Source: Bdellovibrionota bacterium (GTDB taxonomy: Bacteria; Bdellovibrionota; Bacteriovoracia; Bacteriovoracales; Bacteriovoracaceae). Taken from it: 14,219 nucleotides of DNA. Both the position numbers and the translations under genes were made by a program. Below, in pieces: positions 1 through 7,619 of the stretch (positions are counted from its first letter, which is position 1; each line of letters opens with the position of its first letter). The notes under the pieces were generated by a model. It saw nothing but the letters and a program-made list of their open reading frames with translations, was not told where the DNA came from and did no database searches. The DNA is taken from contig JAURQB010000198.1 in the NCBI GenBank assembly GCA_030836365.1, forward strand, positions 1 to 14,219, given 5' to 3'.

Positions 1-771
1 CGAAAATTTCACGATCCCCGCACCACTTACATTAATATGAACCCCATAGCTTGTTTGATTTGGCCAATACAGCTTCACTGGAAATTGAGGATTCTTTTTT
101 TGTTGGCGGCCTAGATAATATGTATTCACAATTCCAACATCACACTGTCCCGCCTCTATGGCCTGAAGAAGTTTTGTGTCATCCTTGGTAATCGTCACGG
201 CATTTTTTGTCCAACCGGCAACAACTTCTTTGGCCTTTTGTTCACCTAACTCATGGATCAGCATACTGACCAAACTTTGGTTATATACTTTTTTGGACGT
301 TCGCAAACATAGTCTTCCTTTCCATTTAGGCGAGGCCAAATTTTCATAAGAAACAATCTCAGAAGGATTAACTCGGTCTTGGTGATAAACGATTGTTCGC
401 GCGCGAATAGAAAAAGCAAACCAGCTGTTGTCCTTATCTCGAAGGTGAGATGGGATGTTTTTGTTTAACTCAGGAGAATTAATTTTTTCTAGAACACCTT
501 GAGATTTTGCGTACCAAAGATTGCCGGCATCTACTGTGATTAGAACATCTGCTGGTGTGTTTTCTTTTTCGGCCTTAATAGTTTGAATTAAAATTCCGTC
601 TTTACCCGTACGGTAGTTAATATTAATTCCTGTCTCTTTGGTGAACTGCTCAAAAATAGGCTTAACTAAATGTTCTTTTCGTGATGTGTAGACGACTAAC
701 TCTTGTTTTGCTGCAACAGCAGAATAGCTCATAATAAATAAAACAAAGGCCGATATTGTCGCTTTATGCAT
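1..771 (-). CDS. Ferric iron ABC transporter, periplasmic substrate-binding protein (3' end cut by window)
   Basis: This is the iron-binding subunit of a Fe3+ ABC importer of the FutA/IdiA/FbpA type. It captures ferric iron in the periplasm and hands it to an inner-membrane permease and ATPase. I translated the minus strand by hand: 257 codons are open from the ATG at 771 to the window edge, whereas the family is usually about 330-350 residues, so the C-terminus is missing. A signal peptide spans about residues 1-21 (ending SAVAA). Family hallmarks follow: YTSRKEHL after the signal, a GKDG turn, PADVLITVDAGNLW, RLCLRTSKKVYNQSLV and CDVGIVNTYYLGR. The adjacent tyrosines Y218-Y219 in NTYY are the expected iron ligands. 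The start is supported by AAGGAG seven bases upstream. The transporter partners, if adjacent, would lie left of the window. The family is often iron-regulated; a dyad at 792-810 is a candidate control site. Confidence 0.93.
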   Translation of the reverse strand, partial: MHKATISAFVLFIMSYSAVAAKQELVVYTSRKEHLVKPIFEQFTKETGININYRTGKDGILIQTIKAEKENTPADVLITVDAGNLWYAKSQGVLEKINSPELNKNIPSHLRDKDNSWFAFSIRARTIVYHQDRVNPSEIVSYENLASPKWKGRLCLRTSKKVYNQSLVSMLIHELGEQKAKEVVAGWTKNAVTITKDDTKLLQAIEAGQCDVGIVNTYYLGRQQKKNPQFPVKLYWPNQTSYGVHINVSGAGIVKFS

Positions 772-791
772 GATTTCTCCTTCACTAGAAA

Positions 792-810
792 TATCCTAGG
801 CAATAGGATA
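792..810. promoter_or_regulatory. Perfect inverted repeat upstream of the iron-binding-protein gene, candidate operator
   Basis: TATCCTA-ggcaa-TAGGATA is a perfect 7-bp inverted repeat with a 5-base centre, ending 20 bases before the start codon at 771. That places it in the promoter or 5' leader of the iron-uptake gene. It resembles a dimeric repressor site in size (19 bp) but does not match the classical Fur consensus closely. The regulator is unknown. The role as an operator is inferred from position and symmetry only. Confidence 0.4.
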
Positions 811-827
811 ATTATTTCATGTCTAAA

Positions 828-856
828 TTGCCATATTTTTGTTTGAGATATAAAAC
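828..856 (+). promoter_or_regulatory. Candidate sigma70-type promoter for the small lipoprotein gene
   Basis: TTGCCA (828-833) is a good -35 box. TAAAAC (851-856) lies 17 bases downstream, and the overlapping TATAAA (849-854) is an alternative -10 at 15 bases. Transcription would start near 863 and leave a leader of about 20 bases before the ATG at 882. This supports 882, rather than the upstream in-frame ATG at 819, as the real start. Confidence 0.4.
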
Positions 857-881
857 TCTAGCACTTTTTAAAGGAGCAAAC

Positions 882-1370
882 ATGTTAAGTAAAGTAATAA
901 TCATTTCGACTTTGTCAGCCTTCTCGATGGCGACAATGAGCTGCAACGACAAAGCAGCAAATTTAGGTGCTAAAGCTGAATATCACAGTGCATCCAAGGA
1001 GCTGTTATATAAAATTGAAAAGTCTAGTGACCGTGAGGTAATCTCTAAAGCGGCCAAAAAAGTTGCGGATTTAGCATCTCCAGTCCTAGATGAACTCGTG
1101 GCAAAAAATAAGAAATGCGGTGGTATCGCTAAATTTATTCAAGAGAAAAAATTGAGCATGTACGATCTAAAACCGAGTCAATTAGAGCTAGATTATCATG
1201 ATGGTGGTGCGCTACCTAAGTTTCCTGATGAATGCCATGATTTAAAAGAGCTTATTGTCCACCCGGCGACAGTTGTTAGTTTAGCGAAATACGCTCCTGA
1301 GCTAACAAAGGCCAAAGCGCAAATGAGAGACGAGATTGAGGAAGTTATTTTGCATTTTGAGGCGCTTTAG
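882..1370 (+). CDS. Small putative exported lipoprotein of unknown function
   Basis: I do not recognise this family. From the ATG at 882 the protein has 162 residues. This start has AAAGGAG at a normal distance and opens directly into a signal sequence (residues 1-20, hydrophobic IIISTLSAFSMATMS) followed by Cys21. The sequence before the cysteine, TMSC, is only a weak lipobox because it lacks Leu, Val or Ile at -3, so lipidation is likely but not certain. The in-frame ATG at 819 would add 21 residues overlapping the predicted promoter and is less likely. The mature part is about 140 residues, charged and lysine-rich, probably mostly helical, with two further cysteines (KKCGG and DECHD) that could pair in the periplasm. 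No catalytic motif is visible. It is flanked by separate genes, and no terminator is evident after the TAG. Confidence 0.75.
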   Translation: MLSKVIIISTLSAFSMATMSCNDKAANLGAKAEYHSASKELLYKIEKSSDREVISKAAKKVADLASPVLDELVAKNKKCGGIAKFIQEKKLSMYDLKPSQLELDYHDGGALPKFPDECHDLKELIVHPATVVSLAKYAPELTKAKAQMRDEIEEVILHFEAL

Positions 1371-1486
1371 TCTGACTGTCTATTTTGTTGATAATACGCC
1401 ATGTTTAACGGCTTTTGTTAATCCAAGTTATTAAAAGTACATACTTCCAATGGCACAAATATTGAACATAATCCCGTGGGGGAATC

Positions 1487-3874
1487 ATGAACAATATATG
1501 TGCCATTTTTATTGGATTGATATTACTCATATCTAATCGCGTAATGTGTCAGGAGCAATTAGCGCCAACTGATTGTCCGAACGCTTCACTTAAAGTTGCT
1601 GATACTGTTTTTCTGGATCATTTTATTACTAGCTTCAAGTCGACAGATGCAGAAAGCACACCACTTGCCTTATTCTCTAAGCGGATCGAACAAATACAAC
1701 TTCCAGAGACCGCAACAGAGCATTTGCCAGTTATCGATATTCAACATAATTTACGAATTGATTTGATGGCGAAAGATTTTATTGATCAAGTTGAGTTGAT
1801 TTTAGATCGCGATAAGCCTAATTTTTCCTACTATCAAAAAACGTTACAAGAAATTCTCGCAGGAAAGCCAGTCAGTAATTTTATGGATTGGTATTTAAAG
1901 TTAATAGAATTTTCAGAAGATGATAAAAAGTTACAACGACTATTAAATAATAATCTTGTTTTTCAAGTTTATGATGCAAGAGGGATTGCACAGCTTCATT
2001 CTGTAAAGGTGACAGGCCCAAATTTTCGCGAGCGAATTAAAAGAAATCAGCTGATTTTAAAATATAATAAATTAGCGTTAGATCCTGAAGCGCAGGGAAT
2101 TTTATCAACGCTATCTCATGACTCAACTGAACCGTTTTCATTAAAAAGTATCACGGTGACAAAAATGCACAAGTTGAAAAAAACTCGAATTAAAAAAGCA
2201 ATGCGGGAGCATTATGAACAATTTTGCACGGAGCTTTTAGAAGATGGTGCAATGGAGGGAGAATTTTATGAAGTTCAATGTAACCCAACAAGAAAAAATG
2301 TTGTCTCTCTAAAAATTAAAAGAGGAGCTCCTAAACAATACCGCCAAACGCTAAAGCCATTATTTGATTCAATTTACTCTAGCAACAGAAAATATGAATA
2401 TTTCTCGCTGCTACAAAACGTCAATGGCGATAGAGAATTTTCAAGCACTCCAACACCGGCGGATTTTTTAGAAAACCTTGACTCATTTGATGATGAAGTT
2501 AAAGAAGCGACTTATCACCAACTTTTAGGTTCAGGCAATGATGAAATCACACTCGCGCTTAGAAAGTGGATTCACCGACACCGAGATGAAATTAATCAAG
2601 CTTTAGTGGCCTATAATAATGAGCATGATCCTGATATCAATTTTTCAATCAATTCACGGTTTCGGGTTAGAGCGCATGAGGCCATTGAACAATATGAAAG
2701 TTTACTGAAGATTTTTCCTGATGCTCCTTGGATTGAGCAACAAGAATATAGTTTTGTGACTGATGAAGGACGAAAAGTTTTAACGGGCAAAAATTTTGCG
2801 CGTCGATTATTCTTTCGGATTAATGAATTGGCAAAAACTTATGTTAACCCTGAAGGCATCGCTAGCTATGGAGCGGGTGTAGGTGTAGCGCTTTTAACCG
2901 GCGGTAATATTATGGCCGGTGCGATTACCAAAACAATTGTTCACGATGCCGTTCGTGGATACCGATATGATCATTCATTTAAGAACTCTTTTAACCAAAC
3001 ACCTTATCGAATTGTCTCCTCCGTTGTTAACAGTGCGGGGTTTGCCTCTGGTGCAATTCCTTATTCGGCCTTTGCAGGCAGCGTGACTGGTGGGTTAAGA
3101 TCTATCTTGACCGGACAAGATCTTCAAAAAGGGATAATCGTGGGGGCTGGATTTGGAGCGCTTAGAAGTGCACTTCCTTATGACGTCGCCTTTCCAACTA
3201 TTCAGATGTCACCGGGAGATGTGGCCGATGCCGCTTATGCCACAAAAGCCGTTTTGCTGGATGCTGGAACAAACGCAATATATCATGGCGCTCAAGGTGC
3301 AACTGTTGCGGTTTGGGATAAGAGGGAAACGGCGAGATCAGGACTTATTAAAGGCGCAACCTACGGTGCCGCCGAATCGTTAGTGCTCAGCTCTCTTTTT
3401 GGTGTTCGTTATGACATGTTTGGATTGATTCCAGAAAATAGGTTGCAAAAGCAGTTTGCTCAGGAAGCTCGTTTTCATAATAAGGTTGATACTCACGGGA
3501 TTGACCATCGAAATTACTTTAATCAGTTGGATAGTTTTTGGGACGCTGCTTATGGAATTGACTACCGGATTGCGACAGGTAACTGGGGCTGGTACACAGA
3601 AAATGTAATGGGAGGAGATGCCTCTTTTAGTTCTCCGTGGTTTATCACAGGCCCTAAAGGGCACTTTAGTGGTGCGGGAACGATTGCCCATGAAGTTAGC
3701 CATCAAGTTCAATATCGAGATATTGGGGCCGCGAATTTCTTAATTGGTTACAGTATTGAGGCCATAAAAGATGGAACGCGAGGCTCCCATATTAATCATG
3801 ATGAAGCAGAGCTAATTTCAGATCAGGATTTTAATATGTTTGAGCAATACCAGTCTCATGGTTATGGCCATTAA
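1487..3874 (+). CDS. Large exported protein with C-terminal HEXXH metallopeptidase-like motif
   Basis: A 795-residue protein with a hydrophobic signal peptide at about residues 1-21 (AIFIGLILLISNRVMC before QEQL); the Cys there is not in a good lipobox. Residues about 25-450 are soluble, charged and unrecognised. Residues about 455-640 are rich in Gly, Ala and hydrophobic residues (GAGVGVALLTGG, GSVTGGLRSILTG, GIIVGAGFGALR). Near the C-terminus GTIAHEVSHQVQYRDIG carries HEXXH with H735, E736 and H739. An acidic third ligand could be E773 or E775 in HDEAEL. HEXXH followed by Gln-rich residues and a nearby Gly resembles the peptidase domains found at the ends of Rhs/polymorphic toxins and in DUF4157-like proteins; that link is inferred from the pattern only. 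The start is supported by GGGGGAA five bases upstream. The Gly-rich stretch could be a membrane-inserting or processing segment. Activity is unproven. Confidence 0.8.
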   Translation: MNNICAIFIGLILLISNRVMCQEQLAPTDCPNASLKVADTVFLDHFITSFKSTDAESTPLALFSKRIEQIQLPETATEHLPVIDIQHNLRIDLMAKDFIDQVELILDRDKPNFSYYQKTLQEILAGKPVSNFMDWYLKLIEFSEDDKKLQRLLNNNLVFQVYDARGIAQLHSVKVTGPNFRERIKRNQLILKYNKLALDPEAQGILSTLSHDSTEPFSLKSITVTKMHKLKKTRIKKAMREHYEQFCTELLEDGAMEGEFYEVQCNPTRKNVVSLKIKRGAPKQYRQTLKPLFDSIYSSNRKYEYFSLLQNVNGDREFSSTPTPADFLENLDSFDDEVKEATYHQLLGSGNDEITLALRKWIHRHRDEINQALVAYNNEHDPDINFSINSRFRVRAHEAIEQYESLLKIFPDAPWIEQQEYSFVTDEGRKVLTGKNFARRLFFRINELAKTYVNPEGIASYGAGVGVALLTGGNIMAGAITKTIVHDAVRGYRYDHSFKNSFNQTPYRIVSSVVNSAGFASGAIPYSAFAGSVTGGLRSILTGQDLQKGIIVGAGFGALRSALPYDVAFPTIQMSPGDVADAAYATKAVLLDAGTNAIYHGAQGATVAVWDKRETARSGLIKGATYGAAESLVLSSLFGVRYDMFGLIPENRLQKQFAQEARFHNKVDTHGIDHRNYFNQLDSFWDAAYGIDYRIATGNWGWYTENVMGGDASFSSPWFITGPKGHFSGAGTIAHEVSHQVQYRDIGAANFLIGYSIEAIKDGTRGSHINHDEAELISDQDFNMFEQYQSHGYGH

Positions 3875-3954
3875 TTCTTAAAACAAATCTATTCATCACT
3901 TTTAATCTTAGGTATCATTTATCTTTCTGAACTTACCAATGGAAGGAATATTAA

Positions 3955-6339
3955 ATGGGCCAAAAACTAAAAGTTTTCATTTTTACTCTATTAATTCTGA
4001 TTGTCGGCGCCGGTGGTTTTATCTTTCTTAAAACCGCGCCGAAGAAAAATGTCATCATTTCTGCTCATGAATTAAAGGCCGAAGTGGAAGTTAAATATGA
4101 TGAGTTTGGTGTTTCTCATATATATGCGACGAATGAGGAAGATGCGTATTTCTCTCTTGGTTTTGTGATGGCCAGAGATCGACTGTGGCAAATGGAAATA
4201 CTTCGGCGTGCGGCCGCGGGACGGTTAAGTGAAATTTTAGGCGATAAAACAATTGAAATTGATAAGTTAATGCGAAAGCTTTTTATTAAACGCTCTCAAG
4301 TTGAATACCTTAAAAACAATAAAGACTTAATTAATCCAAAAGCAATGAGGCTCGCCGGGCGCTTTTTAAGTGGACTTAATCACTATATTACCAATGAAAA
4401 TCTTTCTATCGAGTTTTCAATTTTGGGTTTCACCCCAGAAAAGTGGAGCTTTGAAGATGTCTTAAGCATTGGTGGGGTTGTTACCCTTAGTTTTGCCGAA
4501 GGGATTATTGCGGATAGCTTAATGGCAAGCTTGCTGCAAGATTTTGATCGACCGTTACTTGAAGAGCTTGTGGTGAAAATGAAGGGTGATAAGGTTTATC
4601 AAAATTTTCACAAACAAAAATCTCAAGTGGTGATTAAAGAAACCCTTTCGCAGCTTAATAGTCTTCTCTCTTTTGCAAGACCGCTAGGACTTTTTAAAGG
4701 GTCAAACTCTTGGGTCGTTAGCGGAAAAAAAACTCAAAGTGGCCAGGCCCTTTTAAGTAACGATCCCCATATTGGTTTTAGTAAGCCAGGCTTTTGGTAC
4801 GAAGCGCATATTCAAACGCCAAGCTTTGAATTGTATGGCCACTATCTTCCAGGCGTTCCATTTGCAGGCCTTGGCCACAATGAAAAAATGGGATGGGCCA
4901 TCACGATGAGTGAGATTGATGACATTGATCTGTACATTGAAAAAATTGACCCTGAAAATCCAAATGCCATTTTGTATAAGGGGCAATCTGTTGCTCTTGA
5001 GCGTTTTGAAGAAACGATTAAGGTTAAAAATAGTGAGGCTGTTAGCCTGACAGTGGCCCGCGGCCCTCATGGCCCTATTGTTGATGAAACAAAATATGAC
5101 CAAGCTCCAAAGAGCGGGTTTCTTCCGGCCATTAAATGGAGCTATTTGAGAGAAGATAATCATTTAATCAATACTCTTTTTGGACTGAACCGAATGGAGA
5201 GTGCAAAAGATCTTGCAGGAGCTATTAAACACGCCACCGCTCCGGGATTTAATATTTCCGTTGCGGATGCTGAGGGAAATATTGGTTGGCACGTAATGGG
5301 GGCGATTCCTGTTCGGCCGGAGGGGGTCAGCGGCGCTTTTCCGATGGAAGGTTGGCATGGGGAGCATGATTATATTCGCTATCTTGATATTATGGAAAAT
5401 CCGCATCTGTATAATCCAGAAAAAGGTTATATCGTGTCGGCCAATTATTATCCCGAAGTTGATTTTGGCTTTCAGCATGAAGGATTCTTTCAACCAAGTG
5501 AGCGCTATGAGCGCTTAGAGAATATTTTTGCCGCAAAAAATAAGTGGAGTGTTGAAGAAATAAAAAAAGTATTTGTTGATGATTATTTTCAAGGGCATGA
5601 GGAAATCTCAAGCGCCTTTATTTCGGATCTTGATCAATCAAAACCTGGGCTTAAGACTTTAGCAGAGGAGCTTAAAAAATGGGATGGAAAATGTGAGGTA
5701 AGCTCAATTGGCTGCTCTTATTTTATGTACCTGACCCGTAAAATAAATAAGCACGCATTGATTGATCAGATGGGTGAGGAACGCTATCAGGCCTTTACGA
5801 AGGTTGCCGATTATTGGCACTTTTTTAAAAACCTAATTAAAGATCCCAACAGTCGTTGGTGGGATGATTCTAGAACTACAAAGATTGAAGAGAAAAAAGA
5901 TATTGTAAACGCGGCGGCCATCGAGATGATCAGTGATTTTAATCAACGTTTTGGGAAAAATTCTGTTACATGGGGAGAGTTGCACCAATTGACGTTTGAG
6001 CATTTGCTAGGAAAAGTGAAGCCGCTTAATTATCTTTTTAATAAAGGGCCTTATCCGATTGGTGGTGGATATTCAATTGTGAATAACCTTGCTTCGGCCA
6101 GGGCCGATGAAGGCTTTAGTGTCGCTCATGGGCCTAGCACGAGAAGAATTGTTGATTTTATTAACCCAAAAAGAAGTCAAGGAATTTTACCTATTGGAAA
6201 TTCGGGAAATATTTTTGATCCTCATGCGCATTCTCAAATTGACCTTTATTTGAAAGGAGAGTTTCGCTCTCAATTAATGGTGGGAAAGCAGGAGATAAAA
6301 TCGGATAATATTATCCATCTTCGTCCTGTAAAACTTTAG
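3955..6339 (+). CDS. Penicillin acylase family N-terminal serine hydrolase, membrane-anchored
   Basis: A 794-residue member of the penicillin amidase family (Ntn-hydrolase fold, peptidase family S45). These enzymes hydrolyse amide bonds of penicillins, acyl-homoserine lactones or other N-acyl compounds in the periplasm. One N-terminal membrane segment (about residues 6-25) acts as signal or anchor, with no clear cleavage site. Residues about 40-249 form the alpha-chain part, including VKYDEFGVSHIYA and the conserved FVMARDRLWQME. The autoprocessing site is FKG|SNSW: Gly249 precedes the catalytic Ser250, which becomes the beta-chain N-terminus. SNDPHIG, GVPFAGLGHNEKMGWAITMS and NISVADAEGNIGW are typical beta-chain elements, and IGNSGNIFDPHAHSQ (about 747-761) is the conserved C-terminal motif with the oxyanion Asn. 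The length is normal for the family and nothing key is missing. GGAAGGA lies seven bases before the ATG. The natural substrate cannot be told from sequence. Confidence 0.93.
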   Translation: MGQKLKVFIFTLLILIVGAGGFIFLKTAPKKNVIISAHELKAEVEVKYDEFGVSHIYATNEEDAYFSLGFVMARDRLWQMEILRRAAAGRLSEILGDKTIEIDKLMRKLFIKRSQVEYLKNNKDLINPKAMRLAGRFLSGLNHYITNENLSIEFSILGFTPEKWSFEDVLSIGGVVTLSFAEGIIADSLMASLLQDFDRPLLEELVVKMKGDKVYQNFHKQKSQVVIKETLSQLNSLLSFARPLGLFKGSNSWVVSGKKTQSGQALLSNDPHIGFSKPGFWYEAHIQTPSFELYGHYLPGVPFAGLGHNEKMGWAITMSEIDDIDLYIEKIDPENPNAILYKGQSVALERFEETIKVKNSEAVSLTVARGPHGPIVDETKYDQAPKSGFLPAIKWSYLREDNHLINTLFGLNRMESAKDLAGAIKHATAPGFNISVADAEGNIGWHVMGAIPVRPEGVSGAFPMEGWHGEHDYIRYLDIMENPHLYNPEKGYIVSANYYPEVDFGFQHEGFFQPSERYERLENIFAAKNKWSVEEIKKVFVDDYFQGHEEISSAFISDLDQSKPGLKTLAEELKKWDGKCEVSSIGCSYFMYLTRKINKHALIDQMGEERYQAFTKVADYWHFFKNLIKDPNSRWWDDSRTTKIEEKKDIVNAAAIEMISDFNQRFGKNSVTWGELHQLTFEHLLGKVKPLNYLFNKGPYPIGGGYSIVNNLASARADEGFSVAHGPSTRRIVDFINPKRSQGILPIGNSGNIFDPHAHSQIDLYLKGEFRSQLMVGKQEIKSDNIIHLRPVKL

Positions 6340-6407
6340 AGAATAAGTCTAGTGTCCCTCCGCTGGGTTTAACTAGCGTGGATATTGTAAATATGTCATA
6401 TTAAGTG

Positions 6408-7613
6408 ATGCAAAAATCTCGCTCTGAATTTACCATTGTTTTTCTACTGACTTTTATTCACTTTATTCACTTAGTGGATTTTGTGGTCATTATGCCTTTG
6501 GGCCCGACGTTGATGCAAAATCTTGGCATTTCTCCTGCAACTTTCGCGTCTATGGTGAGCGCCTACAATTTTGCTGGCGCAATTACAGGGCTGATCATCT
6601 CTTTGTTCGCGGACAAATTCGAAAAAAAGACCCTACTTAGTGCTGCTCTAGTGGGGGTTTCCGTGGGGACTATTTTTTGTGGCCTCGCCAATTCTGGAGA
6701 TCAGCTGATCTTTGCTCGCGCTGTGACAGGGTTTTTTGGCGGCGTTTTAAACCCACTGGTTTTTGCTCTTGTGGCCGAATGGATCCCCTATAAACGCCGA
6801 GGTAAAGCGATGGCGTGGGTGATGAGTGGTTTTAGTCTGGCCAGTGTTATTGGCGTTCCATTGGGTCTTGTGATTAACGATTCATTTGGCCACCGAATGA
6901 CTTTTTATTTTATTGGGGTCTTTATTTTCTTAAGTTCGATCGCCTGTTTTTTTGGCCTTCCTAAAGCGAGTATTCCTTCTAAAGAGATGACGCTCAAGCA
7001 GCTCGCAAAAATCTTAGGCCAAAGCTTTTCTAATAAAAAATATCTTCAGGTTTTTGTGTATACGTTTTTTATTTCAGGAGTGATGTTTTTATTAATTCCC
7101 ATGCTCGCGCCGTTTGCGGTGAAAAATATGGGGATGAAAACCACTGATTTAAAATTTATGTATCTTATTGGGGGCGTGTTGACCGTAGGAACGGCAAGAG
7201 CTTTTGGTGTGCTGACGGATAAATTCGGCGGCCGGCATGTGTATGCAGTGATTTGTATCGCAAGTGTCGTGCCTATTTATTTTTATACTCATTCTGGTGC
7301 AGTCTCTTTTTACACATATATCGCGATCGGCTCGGTTTTTATGAGCTTGATTAGCGGACGAATGATTCCAGCAATGACATTAACAAGTCATGTTCCGGCC
7401 GCTAATCAGCGTGGCCAGTTTATGGGTATTTTAAATTCGGTTCGGGCCGGAGCGACTGCGCTTGGAAGTTTAATTGTCGGGTTGATTGTCGTTGAAGATA
7501 GTAGTGGCAAGTTAATTAACTTTGACCATATAGGAAAGACCGCTATTGCGGTCTCCCTATTAAGTATAATTTTGACTTATGTGATCTTTCCGAAAGAGAA
7601 GTTAGTAAAATAG
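6408..7613 (+). CDS. Major facilitator superfamily transporter
   Basis: An inner-membrane carrier of about 401 residues with roughly 12 hydrophobic segments, probably a proton-coupled exporter of the AraJ/DHA1-like group. MFS motif A is seen between TM2 and TM3 (GLIISLFADKFEKK, about residues 61-75) and a degenerate copy in the second half (GVLTDKFGGRH), as expected for the internal duplication. RAVTGFFGGVLNPL and GVPLG fit TM4 and TM5. Adjacent GTG (6405) and ATG (6408) codons could both start it; I chose the ATG. Neither has a recognisable Shine-Dalgarno sequence, as the bases upstream are AT-rich (TATGTCATATTAA). This suggests a very short or absent leader or some other initiation mode. 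It follows the acylase gene by 68 bases. The substrate is unknown. Its stop lies 6 bp from the stop of the convergent symporter gene, with no terminator between. Confidence 0.92.
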   Translation: MQKSRSEFTIVFLLTFIHFIHLVDFVVIMPLGPTLMQNLGISPATFASMVSAYNFAGAITGLIISLFADKFEKKTLLSAALVGVSVGTIFCGLANSGDQLIFARAVTGFFGGVLNPLVFALVAEWIPYKRRGKAMAWVMSGFSLASVIGVPLGLVINDSFGHRMTFYFIGVFIFLSSIACFFGLPKASIPSKEMTLKQLAKILGQSFSNKKYLQVFVYTFFISGVMFLLIPMLAPFAVKNMGMKTTDLKFMYLIGGVLTVGTARAFGVLTDKFGGRHVYAVICIASVVPIYFYTHSGAVSFYTYIAIGSVFMSLISGRMIPAMTLTSHVPAANQRGQFMGILNSVRAGATALGSLIVGLIVVEDSSGKLINFDHIGKTAIAVSLLSIILTYVIFPKEKLVK

Positions 7614-7619
7614 AAAAAT

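Noticed and set aside
819..881. In-frame ATG upstream of the lipoprotein start, adding 21 residues
   Set aside because: It overlaps the likely promoter, lacks a ribosome site and would bury the signal peptide; the ATG at 882 has AAAGGAG and opens directly into it.
3153..3712. Overlapping open frames on both strands inside the 795-residue protein gene
   Set aside because: They lie wholly within a well-supported longer gene and show no start signals or domains of their own.
6348..6377. CTAGT...ACTAG inverted repeat between the acylase and MFS genes
   Set aside because: Only 5 bp with a 19-base loop; expected by chance.
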